Positions 1 through 10,080 of a stretch of 64,000 nt of DNA are shown in pieces. The stretch lies in the NCBI GenBank assembly GCA_039105265.1, contig JAPFFF010000009.1, positions 2,108,001 through 2,172,000 on the forward strand, read 5' to 3'. Each line of letters opens with the position of its first letter. Within the stretch, counting starts at the first letter, position 1. The DNA is from Tritrichomonas musculus (lineage: Eukaryota > Parabasalia > Tritrichomonadida > Tritrichomonadidae). The notes beneath the pieces were generated by a model. The model was given only the letters and a program-made list of their open reading frames with translations. It was not told where the DNA came from and made no database searches. Both the position numbers and the translations under genes were made by a program.

Positions 1-2
1 CA

Positions 3-152
3 ATTAGTGATAAACTGGCAATGTTTTTCATCATATTGGTATCTGGATTATTCGATGACCTCCTTGCAATTGTACCAATCGTCTGTGGTATTGCTGCATT
101 TTTCTTATTATCTCCAATAATTATTCCTTTAGAAAAGAGCAAAAATATTTAA
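3..152 (+). CDS. C-terminal end of a polytopic membrane protein (partial)
   Basis: The frame is open from the left edge of the window to a TAA at 150-152 and gives 49 residues. It contains two strongly hydrophobic stretches (FFIILVSGLF and IVPIVCGIAAFFLLSPIII) separated by a short DDLLA turn, followed by a short charged tail (EKSKNI). This is what the last two membrane helices of a transporter or permease look like. The family cannot be named from this piece. An overlapping frame is also open but has no comparable hydrophobic pattern. The start lies outside the window. Confidence 0.5.
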   Translation: MSDKLAMFFIILVSGLFDDLLAIVPIVCGIAAFFLLSPIIIPLEKSKNI

Positions 153-2046
153 TTATTTGTCACATTAATGATAATCTTTTTCATTTCATCATGGAATACT
201 TTTTAATTTCAAGCAGGTCCCACAAAATGTAAATAATAAGCAAGTATAATTTGCATATGAATGAACTCAATTGATCTTAGGACTATTTTCATATGTTTCA
301 TATTTCTATCAATGTATAAACTTAGAAATAAAATAATTATATATCGAACTTCTTTTTTTTGTTATTAATATCTGTTGCTAAATAAGTCATTCGTTAAAAT
401 AAAAGTTGCAAATCATTAGGGAATGATATAATTATTTTCTGCGAATACAAAATAAAATTATAATTTCCTTTTTAATAAAGATCATGCCGAATCGATTATA
501 ATATTTTAAAGTCCTGCAGAATTATTTTGAATAAAAAGCATTATATATAAGAAACCCAAATGAAAGACTGAATCGTAAATAAATATTCATTTTACAAAAT
601 TTTAAAAATGATATACTTTAAATTATAGCATGAATTTTTTGCATTGCTTCATAAGAAATGGCATCAAAGATTTTTTTTATATACCTTTTATGCGATATGA
701 TTGATATACTGGTTTAATGAGTGTAAAAGCCTGATTCAAACTGTTTTCAAATATGTGATTAAAATAGTAATTACTAAAAAAGTAGTTGCTTTGATATGAA
801 TTTTATCGAGAAGAAAATTGCTTTTGATTTTGAAGAATTAATGCAAAAAAAGGTTAATTACTTCTTACTCTAAGATCAATTGTTATCAAAGATATCAAAA
901 ATATAAAGAAAATCAAAAGCTTCAAAAAGAATTTCCAATAATGATTTGCTCATTGAAATTTTTATTATTTCCTATTTTTTTGAATGATATTGAATTAATT
1001 ATTCAATATTGAATATAAACTTACAATTGATATTTCAACATTTTTATATTTTGTACATTTAAATTAAAAAGAAATCTCATTTTGCATTTTCATTAATACA
1101 TATAGTAGTATTGTTTTTTTTCATTATGAACACTTTTGATTGAGATCAGTATTTTTATTTGAAAAAGATTCTATGAGAAATACATTTAATTTAATAAAAA
1201 ATTAAAAATTATTCCCATTTAAGCTACAACCATCACTTTTTTGGTAAAAAATAAATCAATCATTTATGGTTGTCATGTACAATTTCAGTAAACTAAATCT
1301 TTGTAAACTTTTTGAAATAAATGTTTTTTGAGAAAATTTTTGCTTATGTCATATTTTCTTTAAAAAATTAACTTTTTTGAAGTATCTACCCATTTTTTTA
1401 CAAAAATAAAATTGAAATTTGTTTTAAGATACTATTATAGATAAATCTATCGATTTATTTGAAGGATTTATGATATCTAATTTGTCATATTTATAATTTT
1501 TTTACATTATTAATTCTAATCACGAACATATTTTTATACTTTCATTGTAAAATTAGCTAGAATATAATATTTAATTTGGAAAAAAATAATTTATTTCAAT
1601 GAAAAATTGCAAATAATAATATGACTCTCCAATTGTTAGATTAATAGAATTTAAATCAAATATAAATTCAATTTTTTGAAATAGTTATATAAATTAACTG
1701 AATTTGAGAGAAGAAGTCATATTTTTAAAAAATAGGAAATTTCCTGTGTTTTATTTACTACTACTTATTTCAATGATTTTAGTTTCAGGTACATAGCAGG
1801 TCAAGATTTTCAGAATTAGGTTTTTCAATGAATTAAAGTTTGAAAAAAATAAAAAGATTTGAATTAAATTGACTTTTACCAAATTCAAAATAATCAAAAT
1901 TGATAAGAAGAAGAGATTTTTCAGACATATAGAATTCTTTTCAAATTCTATCAAATACTTATTTGAAAAACTAAATTTTTTTCAATGGTATTCATTAAAA
2001 TCGTTAACTGCAAAATTTTCCATTATTTTTTATTTTGATTGAAAAT
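153..2046. other. AT-rich intergenic region, no gene recognised
   Basis: About 1.9 kb of very AT-rich DNA with many short A and T runs. The only longish frame, on the minus strand near 1751-1954, is low complexity (F, L, N, I) and has no domain-like pattern, so it is not called. The last 40 bases before the kinase contain TTTTCCATTATT, which resembles but does not match the trichomonad initiator. Confidence 0.5.
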
Positions 2047-2958
2047 ATGAAAGTCACTACCGAATCTGGGTTTGATCTATCTATCCCAAGATCGTTTGGA
2101 CACTATATTATAAATAAAAATCTTATTTCTGGTTCAACATGTTCAATGGCATTAGCAACTGACACTAATACAAATGACTTAGTTGCCGTTAAAATTATGT
2201 CAAAGAAAGATTCTAATGCTGCCATTAAAATTGATAAAGAAATAAACATTCTTACAAAACTCAAAAATCAAAATCCAAACATTATTCAAATAATTGATGT
2301 TTTGGAAGTTGATAATCTTGTTTTTGTTGTTATGGAATATTGCCCAAATGGTGATCTTTATGATGCAATTACAGCAGGTTCTCTCCGCACAGTGTCAATC
2401 AAAAAGAGAATTATGAAAGGAATATTAAGTGCAGTTAGTTTCCTCCATAATGAATGTGGAATTGCACATGGTGATATTAAAGCAGAAAATATTGTATTAG
2501 ACAGCAATTTTGAACCAAAACTAATTGATTTTGGTAACGCTAAAAACTTTGAAATAGGAGATGATTCAGAAAAAGATGGAACTTTACTTTATGCTTGCCC
2601 TGAACTTTTAACAGAAGGATCTCTATTTGATACAAAGAAAGCAGATATTTACGCCTTAGGTATATTAATGACTACATTATTTACAGGTCACTTTCCTTTT
2701 TATTCTCTTTCAGATGAAAGTGTTATCGAACAAATATTAAGTCATAATTTTTCTTTCCCCAACTCAATGAATCTGAATCTTAAAGCAATAATGATCAAAT
2801 GTACACAATTTGATCCTTCAAATCGACCAAATATAAATGAAGTTTTGAATTATCCTTGGTTTAATACAACTCCTTCTATACAAGTTCAAAAAGTAGTTAC
2901 TCATGATTTGAAAACGGAAAAGAATTCACAAAATCAGATTACGGAAATTCGAGGATGA
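2047..2958 (+). CDS. Ser/Thr protein kinase, CAMK/AMPK-like, catalytically complete
   Basis: A 303-residue protein that is almost entirely one kinase domain. Visible motifs are the ATP-anchoring lysine in VAVKIM (K49), the catalytic loop HGDIKAENIVLD (D143), DFG in LIDFGNAK (161-163) and an activation-segment end reading YACPELL in place of the usual APE. The ADIYALGILMTTLFTG helix F segment and the final R of subdomain XI (SNRPNINEVL) are also present. HGD instead of HRD places it with calcium/calmodulin-dependent, AMPK and NEK-like kinases of trichomonads rather than tyrosine-kinase-like ones. All catalytic residues are present, so it should phosphorylate Ser/Thr substrates. ATG 2047 is chosen over an upstream TTG. 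There is a short Lys/Gln-rich tail after the kinase domain. The exact subfamily is inferred. Confidence 0.88.
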   Translation: MKVTTESGFDLSIPRSFGHYIINKNLISGSTCSMALATDTNTNDLVAVKIMSKKDSNAAIKIDKEINILTKLKNQNPNIIQIIDVLEVDNLVFVVMEYCPNGDLYDAITAGSLRTVSIKKRIMKGILSAVSFLHNECGIAHGDIKAENIVLDSNFEPKLIDFGNAKNFEIGDDSEKDGTLLYACPELLTEGSLFDTKKADIYALGILMTTLFTGHFPFYSLSDESVIEQILSHNFSFPNSMNLNLKAIMIKCTQFDPSNRPNINEVLNYPWFNTTPSIQVQKVVTHDLKTEKNSQNQITEIRG

Positions 2959-3230
2959 CCCAATTCTTTTCTTTTTAAATTGTAAGTATTATTATAGATT
3001 AATTGTATTATTTTTATAAAAACTATCCTATCCAAATCTTTATCTTTAAAGATATTTTGACTATTAAAATTAAAAATGACTAGATTTTTATCAGTCTTCT
3101 TCTGAATAATTTCTATTTCGCAATATAGAAAAAATTAACGAAATTGTGATAATGTTCTCAAAGTTTGAAAAGTGAATTTAAATTTTTGTTAAGTTTATTT
3201 TTGTTTGACCATTCTACTTTATTTTTCAAA

Positions 3231-4238
3231 ATGTCAATTCTTGTCACTGGTGGAGCAGGATTTATCGGCTCGCATACTTGTGTTGAACTTCTTAATGCTG
3301 GAAAGGATATTGTGGTTATTGATAATTTTTCAAACTCAAAGCCAGAAGCTTTAAAAAGAATAAAAGAAATAACTGGTAAAGATTTTAAATTTTACAAGGG
3401 TAGTCTTCTTGATAGAAACATTGTTGAACAAATATTCAATGAAAATAAAATTGAATCAGTAATTCATTTTGCAGCATTTAAAGCTGTTGGTGAATCTTGC
3501 CAAATACCAATCACTTATTATCATAACAATCTCACTGGAACACTTGTTCTTCTTGACGTTATGTCCAAGCATAATTGCAAAAAGATTGTTTTCTCTTCAT
3601 CCTCTACTGTCTACTTTTTGAATTCCCACCCACCTTGCAAAGAAACAGATCCTCTTGCTACAACAAATCCATATGGATCAACCAAACTTTTCACTGAACA
3701 GATTTTAAACGATGTTTATAAGTCTGATAATGAATGGAGCATGGTTATTCTTCGTTACTTCAACCCAATTGGTGCCCATCCAAGTGGATTACTTGGTGAA
3801 GATCCAAATGGAATTCCAAATAACTTAGTTCCTTACATTGCACAAGTTGCTATTGGAAAGCTTCCTTGCTTAAAAGTCTTTGGAAATGATTATGACACTG
3901 TTGATGGAACTGGTGTTCGTGATTATATTCATGTTGTTGACCTTGCACGTGGACACTTATCTGCTATTGATTACACCAAAGAACATAAAGGAGTTGAAAT
4001 TGCCAACCTTGGAACAGGAAGAGGCTATTCAGTTCTTGAACTCCTTCATGCATTTGAAAAAGCTTGTGGAAAAACTATTAAATACGAAATTGTTGGAAGA
4101 AGAAGTGGTGATATCGCTAAGTGCTTCTGTGATCCTTCAAAGGCTAAGAGAATCTTCGGATGGGAAGCTGAATACGGTGTTGATCAAATGTGTAAGGATT
4201 CATGGAATTTTATTCAGAAGAATCCAAATGGACTCTAA
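3231..4238 (+). CDS. galE: UDP-glucose 4-epimerase
   Basis: A 335-residue extended short-chain dehydrogenase. It interconverts UDP-glucose and UDP-galactose with bound NAD in the Leloir pathway, supplying UDP-galactose for surface glycoconjugates. The Rossmann motif GGAGFIG is at residues 7-13. The catalytic Ser/Tyr/Lys set is present as SSSSTVY (122-128) and YGSTK (Y148, K152). The family motifs RYFNPIGAHPSG and GDDYDT-like NDYDTVDGTGVRDYIHV also match, and the length is normal for GalE. ATG 3231 starts directly at the first beta strand (MSILVTGG); a longer reading from an upstream TTG adds a hydrophobic leader that is not expected in a cytosolic enzyme. The ATG sits in TTTTTCAAAATG, similar to the eS17 start context. 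Confidence 0.95.
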   Translation: MSILVTGGAGFIGSHTCVELLNAGKDIVVIDNFSNSKPEALKRIKEITGKDFKFYKGSLLDRNIVEQIFNENKIESVIHFAAFKAVGESCQIPITYYHNNLTGTLVLLDVMSKHNCKKIVFSSSSTVYFLNSHPPCKETDPLATTNPYGSTKLFTEQILNDVYKSDNEWSMVILRYFNPIGAHPSGLLGEDPNGIPNNLVPYIAQVAIGKLPCLKVFGNDYDTVDGTGVRDYIHVVDLARGHLSAIDYTKEHKGVEIANLGTGRGYSVLELLHAFEKACGKTIKYEIVGRRSGDIAKCFCDPSKAKRIFGWEAEYGVDQMCKDSWNFIQKNPNGL

Positions 4239-4264
4239 AAATTCTTTCTCATTATCATATTATA

Positions 4265-4266
<2 letters not shown>

Positions 4267-4300
<34 letters not shown>
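4267..4300. repeat. Poly-T homopolymer
   Basis: An uninterrupted run of about 34 T just after the epimerase stop, between two convergent genes. It is probably a simple-sequence tract. Its length is also the kind of place where sequencing is unreliable. Confidence 0.8.
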
Positions 4301-4303
<3 letters not shown>

Positions 4304-4430
4304 CTATTTTTTCCAATTTATTAAGAAAAGAAAAATGTCAAAAATATTAGAATTGTTCAGATGAAAAGATAAAAACAATTTTAGTAATCAAAGATATACA
4401 ATGAATAAAAATAGTTTCTATTATGTAAAA

Positions 4431-5993
4431 CTAAGGATTGGATTCTTGAAGTGAAATTAATTGGTCATGCAATAATTCGGCTTTGTCAGATATGTTTTCA
4501 TCAATTTTATTTTCTGCAATGCTTTCCAAAGTCGATAAAAGATCAGAAGAAGCGACAATCTCAAGTAATTTTGCACAAGCTTGTGGTCCTTCTTGTACTG
4601 CAGCTGTAGCAAATTTAGCAAATGCATATATACATCTAGAAATTATCTTCTGGTCACCACAGCTGAGGATATCTGTAAATATATCAAATACATCATTTGT
4701 TATGAAAGGTTTTATATTTGCCATTCCAGAAAATATAATAATCGTTGATAAAAGATATGAAGCCTCTTTCTTAAGATCAAAAGAAGAAGAAGAGGCTATA
4801 TTGATAACATTCTGAATGAAATCTTGATTTGAAATGATAGGGAGTATTACATTTGGGATAGATTGAAGAAGATTAGAAAAAATCCAAAATGAATCTGTTG
4901 CAAAATCCGTCTGAAAGAATTGTAACAAGTAATTGATCAAGCCTTCGTCTAAAAACACGCCAATTTGTGATGGATTTGCTCCACAGCAACAATTGCCAAT
5001 AAGGCAGAGAGCAGATCCTCTTAAATCTTCATCATTCAATAATTTTATGAAAAATGGAAAAAGATTCATCTCGTAATATTTGGGAACAAGTAAAGGATAT
5101 TTGTTAGACATCTCAACCATTGTCATTATAATTGAATTTATAGATGATTTCATTGCTGGATTGAGAGCTTGAAGTATACGAACTATATTTGGAAGAAAGT
5201 CAATTAAGATCTCGTGTCTTTCAATTTGTGCAGGATTTGCAAATAAATGGTAGATTGAATCAGAAGCAATGTCAATGACATGCTCGATATTCGTTTCAGC
5301 ATAATTTTGAGGAATATTTCCAAGAATATTTAATAGGAGATTAGATATTTCGACATGAGTGTCTAGCGAAATCAAGGCATCTCGACCATATGATGAAAAG
5401 TTTGAAATAACTGTTATTAACGTTAAAGTGCTTAGCACCATGTCTTGATTAGGTGATCCAAGCAAATCATTTAAGAATAAAAAAATGTTATCAACAAATG
5501 TTTCTTGGTATTTTTCACAGAGAGGGAAAAGGCTGCACATTATTTGTAAAATAATTATGCGAGTATTTTCTGGTAAATCACAGGACATGAGATTTGTAAA
5601 AGATTCAACAATTTCCTTATTATTAAAAGAGTGCTTAATTGCTCGTGGATTTTTTAAAGAATATTTTTGAATTGAAGAAAGATACTTTTCAAAGTTTTGA
5701 ATATCTTTTGAGCTCGATTGAGAAGTTGGAGGATTATTAAAAACCTCAAGAGCATAAGAAGCATCAAGCATATCTGAACTAGACTGAATTAAATTTCCGT
5801 TATTTTTTAAGCCAAATGGACTTCCCGTATGATTAAATCTACGTAAGCTTAATGATCTGTTTGATCTATTGCGTTGAATTTCTTCTTGATAAAAAGGCAT
5901 ATCGCAGGCTGTTTTGCTAAGAGTGCCAAATGCATCAAGAGACTCGAGATCTTGTAAAGACTGTTGGCTATAACTCGATTTACCGAAGAACAT
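4431..5993 (-). CDS. Armadillo-repeat protein, importin-alpha-like
   Basis: A 520-residue protein. After about 95 disordered, Ser/Asn/Arg-rich residues (RNRSNRSLSLRR) it is a solenoid of about eight to nine ARM repeats. The best match to importin-alpha is around residues 330-420, with a GNCCCGANPSQIGVFLDEGL segment and the helix pair SFWIFSNLLQSIPN and KKEASYLLSTI, which parallel the GNI..G, W.ISN and KEA.W.ISN signatures of karyopherin-alpha. Importin-alpha binds nuclear localisation signals and hands cargo to importin-beta. The key Trp-Asn pairs are only partly kept, and a clear basic importin-beta-binding region is weak, so it may be a divergent cargo adaptor or another ARM protein. It is convergent with the epimerase. 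The ATG at 5993 follows directly after an AT-rich gap. Confidence 0.65.
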   Translation of the reverse strand: MFFGKSSYSQQSLQDLESLDAFGTLSKTACDMPFYQEEIQRNRSNRSLSLRRFNHTGSPFGLKNNGNLIQSSSDMLDASYALEVFNNPPTSQSSSKDIQNFEKYLSSIQKYSLKNPRAIKHSFNNKEIVESFTNLMSCDLPENTRIIILQIMCSLFPLCEKYQETFVDNIFLFLNDLLGSPNQDMVLSTLTLITVISNFSSYGRDALISLDTHVEISNLLLNILGNIPQNYAETNIEHVIDIASDSIYHLFANPAQIERHEILIDFLPNIVRILQALNPAMKSSINSIIMTMVEMSNKYPLLVPKYYEMNLFPFFIKLLNDEDLRGSALCLIGNCCCGANPSQIGVFLDEGLINYLLQFFQTDFATDSFWIFSNLLQSIPNVILPIISNQDFIQNVINIASSSSFDLKKEASYLLSTIIIFSGMANIKPFITNDVFDIFTDILSCGDQKIISRCIYAFAKFATAAVQEGPQACAKLLEIVASSDLLSTLESIAENKIDENISDKAELLHDQLISLQESNP

Positions 5994-6306
5994 AACTCTT
6001 CAGAAATCTATTAAAGAGGCCAAAAATTAACGTTAAAAAAGTAGTCAAAATTAAATTTTGAGTTTTTTTTTATTTGCGCTAAATTCAAAGATATTGAATG
6101 ATTACACATAATTCTCTCAAAAAATTGTATTAAAATTTGAACTGTGGTGTAAATATAGTTTATAAAAATTCAAACAATTTATGACAAAAATAAATTATAA
6201 TAAAAAAGTATTCTCATGAATAAGTAAGTTGTTTTTTTTCATATGAATATATGCATCTATACCCTTAACTCATCCAAATATTTATAAACAAAAGCAAATT
6301 GTTAAA
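5994..6306. other. Intergenic, nothing recognised
   Basis: About 310 bases of AT-rich DNA between the Armadillo gene start and the end of the ankyrin gene region. No ORF, RNA or repeat is seen. Confidence 0.4.
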
Positions 6307-6402
6307 CTACTTTTTTTGCTGTTTCGCTTTCTGGTATTTCTCAAGAATTAAATTACAAATTTGTAGATTATCTGATTGCAAAGCAAGATTAACAAGATCT
6401 TC
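6307..6402 (-). pseudogene. Detached last ankyrin unit of the upstream ankyrin gene
   Basis: On the minus strand, just past the stop of the 601-residue ankyrin protein and in a different frame, 31 residues read as a further ankyrin unit plus basic tail (EDLVNLALQSDNLQIC, then LEKYQKAKQQKK). It ends in a stop at 6307-6309. The joining DNA is AT-rich. It does contain a GT and an AG, but I could not find a GT-AG pair that joins the frames. It is therefore either a frame-shifted tail of a decaying 3' end or a second exon with unusual borders. Confidence 0.45.
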
Positions 6403-6428
6403 ATAAAAAAAAGAAAGAAATCCCATTG

Positions 6429-8234
6429 TTAAAAAATAATAAATATTAAAATAGGTCCTACATTCGTAATTCGAGTTCTATCATTATTAAGAAGTTTTTG
6501 TACAAGTTCAATTTGGCCATCAATAACAGCAGCTCCAAGAATCGTTCCTTTTCCTTTAAAGAAAGTATTAATATCAATTTCAGGACGATCAACAAGCATT
6601 GAAATTATTTTATACTTATTCTCAATCATTGAAAGAGTTAATACATTATTCCCCTTTGGAGTCAAAATTGTTAAATCAACAGCACTTGAATCTAAGAAAA
6701 GTTCGACAACATCTGTATCTCCAGTTAAAACTGCCAAGTGTAAAGGAGTCAATCCTTCATTGTTGACATGATTTTTTTCAACTCGAGGATCGCTTAAAAG
6801 AATATCAACAGCATTGATCGTTTGTGTACATGCTGCGAGATGAAGTGCCGTATTTCCTTTTTTATCTGTTGCATTCAAATTAACATCAGGATAAAGCATT
6901 ATCAGTCGAAGGCATCTGGCTGCTTTCTTGTTCAAAGTTGCAAGGTGAAGAAGTGATTCACTATTTCTATACATTCTATTAATATCTATTTGACGGGTTC
7001 CAAGTAAAACACGAACCATTTCAACATCACCATTGCCGAGAGCGATTGTCAAAGCTGTCCTTCCGAACTGGTCAAGACGGTCTGGTTCAAATCCTCTCTG
7101 GACAAGACCAACTACAGCTTCGATATTTCCTTTTGAAGCGAAATTTTGTAGAAGATCGCTGTCTTTCAAACGTTCAACATCAAGATTTATGTCAGGATCA
7201 GAAACAAACATTGTAATTAGACCGAAATTGTGAAGTGAAAGAGCGATTGAAAATGCTGAATGATCATTATTGTCAACTTCATTTGGAAGTATGCATGGAT
7301 GATTAAGAAGTGCGAAAATTGCTTTTTTATGTTGCATTTCGGTTGCAACATGAAGCGCCGTTCGTCCATTTATATCTTTTGCGTTAACGTCTAGATCTCG
7401 ACGAGTGAATAAAAGTTCAATTGACTCAACATTGTCTCTATCTGCGGCAATGTGGAGAGGTCTCATTTCGTTTTTGCCACATTTTGAGTTAACATCAATT
7501 TTTCGAATCTTGAGAAGTAGCATTAAAACTTTGACTTGATTAAAACGACAAGCATTGAAAAGTGGCGTGCTTCCCTCACAGTCGTGATGATTGAAATCAA
7601 CGTTGTCAAATTGCATTAAGTATTCTATTATATCTGCGTTGCCATTGATTGCTGCAACATTTGCAACTGAAAAATGTTCATCATTTTCTGTGTTAATATT
7701 TGCGCCTGCCTCAACAAGAAGTTTGAGTGATGCTAGTGAGCATCCTATTGCTGAAAATAAAACAGGAGTTGTTCCGATATAATTTTTACATTCTATATCA
7801 ATTCCAGGAATAGTTAAAAGTAGTCTAATCATATCAACATTTCCATTTTTAGCTGCATAAATTAGTGCTGTATTATCATGCTTTCCTTTGGCATTGACGT
7901 CAATAGCATTTTGAGCAATAAGAAGACGGGCTGAATTCAAATTATTCATTTTTGCTGCTGTAATCAGCAAAGTAGAATTATCTGGCCCAACATAAGTAAG
8001 ATCTTCGCCTAAATCGATTAAATATTGAAGACAAAGAATTGAATCATAAGCAACAGCTAAATAAATTAATGGGACTGGATTATATTTTAATGTAATTTGA
8101 GGGATAATTGATGAATCAAAATAAGTATCTGGAGAAATCTGGCCAGGAACAAGTGATTTAAAAACATCAATATTGTTTTCTAATATTGATTCGACACATT
8201 TTTTTAAAGTACCTATTGCGCTTTGTATATCCAT
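6429..8234 (-). CDS. Large ankyrin-repeat protein
   Basis: A 601-residue protein made almost entirely of about 16-17 ankyrin repeats of roughly 33 residues, of the trichomonad type (for example DNTALIYAAKNGNVDMIRLL, GNTALHLAACTQTINAVDIL and LTPLHLAVLTGDTDVVELFL). The many VD-N/ID-N endings (DVNAKG, DVNSKC, DINRMY) are typical of the family. Ankyrin solenoids bind other proteins; no enzymatic domain, signal peptide or membrane segment is seen. The last residues (VGPILIFIIF) break the repeat pattern because the frame runs into AT-rich DNA. A further ankyrin unit follows in another frame at 6307-6402, so the natural C-terminus is uncertain. The ATG at 8234 opens on a helical cap before the first repeat. 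Confidence 0.88.
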   Translation of the reverse strand: MDIQSAIGTLKKCVESILENNIDVFKSLVPGQISPDTYFDSSIIPQITLKYNPVPLIYLAVAYDSILCLQYLIDLGEDLTYVGPDNSTLLITAAKMNNLNSARLLIAQNAIDVNAKGKHDNTALIYAAKNGNVDMIRLLLTIPGIDIECKNYIGTTPVLFSAIGCSLASLKLLVEAGANINTENDEHFSVANVAAINGNADIIEYLMQFDNVDFNHHDCEGSTPLFNACRFNQVKVLMLLLKIRKIDVNSKCGKNEMRPLHIAADRDNVESIELLFTRRDLDVNAKDINGRTALHVATEMQHKKAIFALLNHPCILPNEVDNNDHSAFSIALSLHNFGLITMFVSDPDINLDVERLKDSDLLQNFASKGNIEAVVGLVQRGFEPDRLDQFGRTALTIALGNGDVEMVRVLLGTRQIDINRMYRNSESLLHLATLNKKAARCLRLIMLYPDVNLNATDKKGNTALHLAACTQTINAVDILLSDPRVEKNHVNNEGLTPLHLAVLTGDTDVVELFLDSSAVDLTILTPKGNNVLTLSMIENKYKIISMLVDRPEIDINTFFKGKGTILGAAVIDGQIELVQKLLNNDRTRITNVGPILIFIIF

Positions 8235-8360
8235 TCTTATAAATTTTTAATCACGTAGAGGAGTGTAAGCTGAGATGTAAACCATTGAAAATTGAATCAT
8301 TTTTTTAATTTCTTTAAATATCAGAGTATATTTATAATAAATTTTATTATTATTCATTTT

Positions 8361-8966
8361 CAGGGATGGTTACCGTTACTAATCGGTAAACATTTAAACG
8401 TTCTCTACTGTACCGGTATTACCTTTAAAACTGCCAGTATATGGTAATACCAGTACACGTACCGATTTACCGGGAGAAATCTTACCGGGAATGAAGTGAA
8501 GCTTTCAGTAAAACATCGGTATTTATTTTTTGATGAAATTATGACATACTTTTCAAAAAATCATTCTAAACTAAATATGTTTGATGCTTGTTATAATGTC
8601 AAAATAGAATACCAGTTTCATTACATAATTTTATTTTATTTCATTATATAAATTCTATTTTATATTTAATTATCTTAAGCCTAAAAAAAAAAAAATTAAA
8701 TGCCATAGCTTAAAACTTTAACCCAAAATTATAATTTTTATATCAATATAGAATTACCGGTAATTACCAGTAATCATAAAAAAAATACATTTTACTACTT
8801 TTATGAAAAAAATCGGTACGAAATTTTTACTGGAGGTTATTTTAAACGTATTTACTGGTACATAATATGTACTACATACTTAATACTCAAAAAACAATAC
8901 CAGTATTTACTGCTTGCCAGTAGCATTCCGGTAAACGGTAAAAACTGATCTCGGTAGCCATCCCTG
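8361..8966. mobile_element. hAT-type MITE, family with TACCGG/ACCAGT subterminal repeats
   Basis: A 606-bp element. The left end reads CAGGGATGGTTACCG and the right end CGGTAGCCATCCCTG, giving 15-bp terminal inverted repeats with one mismatch. CAGGGATGG is a typical hAT-superfamily terminus. The interior carries many scattered, partly palindromic copies of ACCGGTA, TACCAGT and TTACCGGTAATTACCAG. There is no coding capacity. The flanking 8-mers (TTCATTTT and ATATAAAA) do not match, so the target duplication is lost or the copy is old. Confidence 0.7.
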
Positions 8967-9858
8967 ATATAAAATAAAAAAACAAGTTTTCTAAATTACC
9001 AAGATATATGAATAATAGTATTATTAAATAAAACAAATGTTTCATACAAAAAAGTGGATTAGAAATATAGATGCCTGAAAAAGTTGCCAACGGTGGCCTT
9101 AAAAGCATTTTTTCAGCATTTAAACAATACGATATAAAAAAGAAATCATTGTTTCATTATTTGTTGCATTTTAAATTATAAAAAAATGTTTATGTTTCAT
9201 TTTTTTAAATAAATTTTGTTAAATATTTTAAAAATTTTTATGTTAACTTTTTCTTAGCATTTCAATTGAGCATTGAATATAAGATATATATATATATCTT
9301 CATATTTTTTTAATTATTACTTTTTATTACATATTAATAATATTTAATATAATTTAAATATAATTAATTATAACTTTCATTTAAATATATCCTTAAAAAG
9401 GTCATCGTTGGCAACTATTTCCCGCAGTTGGCAACTTTTTTTTTTTTTTTTTTTGAATAAAAGCACTCAGAAAAATTTATTTCATTGATATCTTTTATTT
9501 CTACTATAAATATTTTTCATCAATAATTAAACGAAAATAATATTATTTAATATTTATTAAATATATAATATGAAAACAAAACTTAATCATATATGGGAAA
9601 TATTTAAAAATATATATCAAAATCCATATTTTCAATTAGACTATTAACAATTAACTTATATTATAAACTATATATTATATATAAAACTTTTATATATAAT
9701 TTAATTGTGAAAATATATTTTAAATTTTGATATAAAACAATTTTTTCTTGGAATTAAGTTAAAAATTGATATCCAATTCTAATTTATATAAATGTGATAT
9801 CCTTTCAAAAATTGAGATAAAAATAAAAATTCAATATTTTTTCAATCATTTTTTCATT
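8967..9858. other. AT-rich intergenic region
   Basis: About 890 bases with long A/T runs, including a T run near 9437-9454 and an ATATAT stretch near 9286-9297. A short minus-strand frame at 8887-9108 overlaps the MITE end and is not a credible gene. Confidence 0.4.
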
Positions 9859-9860
9859 AT
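9854..9860 (+). promoter_or_regulatory. Initiator (Inr)-like box TCATTAT
   Basis: TCATTAT fits the trichomonad initiator consensus TCA-Y-T-W-Y, in which transcription begins at the A. Here it overlaps the ATG at 9859, giving an almost leaderless transcript, as is usual in this lineage. The match and its position support starting the small gene at 9859. Confidence 0.5.
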
Positions 9861-10080
9861 GTCTAAAAGGGAATCAAAAAAAGAAAAAAACGTTGATTCT
9901 AAGCATGAAAGAAATAAGGATTTGCATGAAGCTATAGATGATACTAAAAAGCAAACCGAAAAGAATGTAGCGAAAGCAAATGAAAGAGGAGATCAAATAA
10001 ATGAAATCGATAAAAAATCTTTATCAATTCTTGAAAAAGCAAGATTATACCGTAAAACTGCACATAAAACGAAGAAATAG
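9859..10080 (+). CDS. Small highly charged protein, function unknown
   Basis: A 73-residue protein rich in Lys, Glu and Asp, predicted to be one or two helices: a Lys/Glu N-terminus, a DLHEAIDDTKKQTEKN helix, then KSLSILEKARLYRKTAHKTKK. The heptad-like pattern DTKKQTEKNVAKANERGDQI is reminiscent of a SNARE-type or other short coiled coil (synaptobrevin-like proteins have a central Gln/Arg at such a place), but there is no membrane anchor. The start is placed on the ATG that overlaps the initiator box; upstream residues in the same frame are AT-driven (IKIKIQYFF). Confidence 0.6.
   Translation: MSKRESKKEKNVDSKHERNKDLHEAIDDTKKQTEKNVAKANERGDQINEIDKKSLSILEKARLYRKTAHKTKK

Noticed and set aside
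1751-1954. 67-residue minus-strand frame
   Set aside because: It begins at a non-ATG codon or in AT-driven sequence, is Phe/Leu/Ile/Asn-rich and lies in otherwise empty DNA.
3880-4302. 140-residue plus-strand frame ending in poly-Phe
   Set aside because: It lies in another frame inside the UDP-glucose 4-epimerase gene and runs into the poly-T tract; it is a shadow of a real gene.
6403-6480. Conventional GT-AG intron at the 3' end of the ankyrin gene
   Set aside because: The available GT and AG sites do not join the two ankyrin frames in phase, so a standard intron could not be supported.
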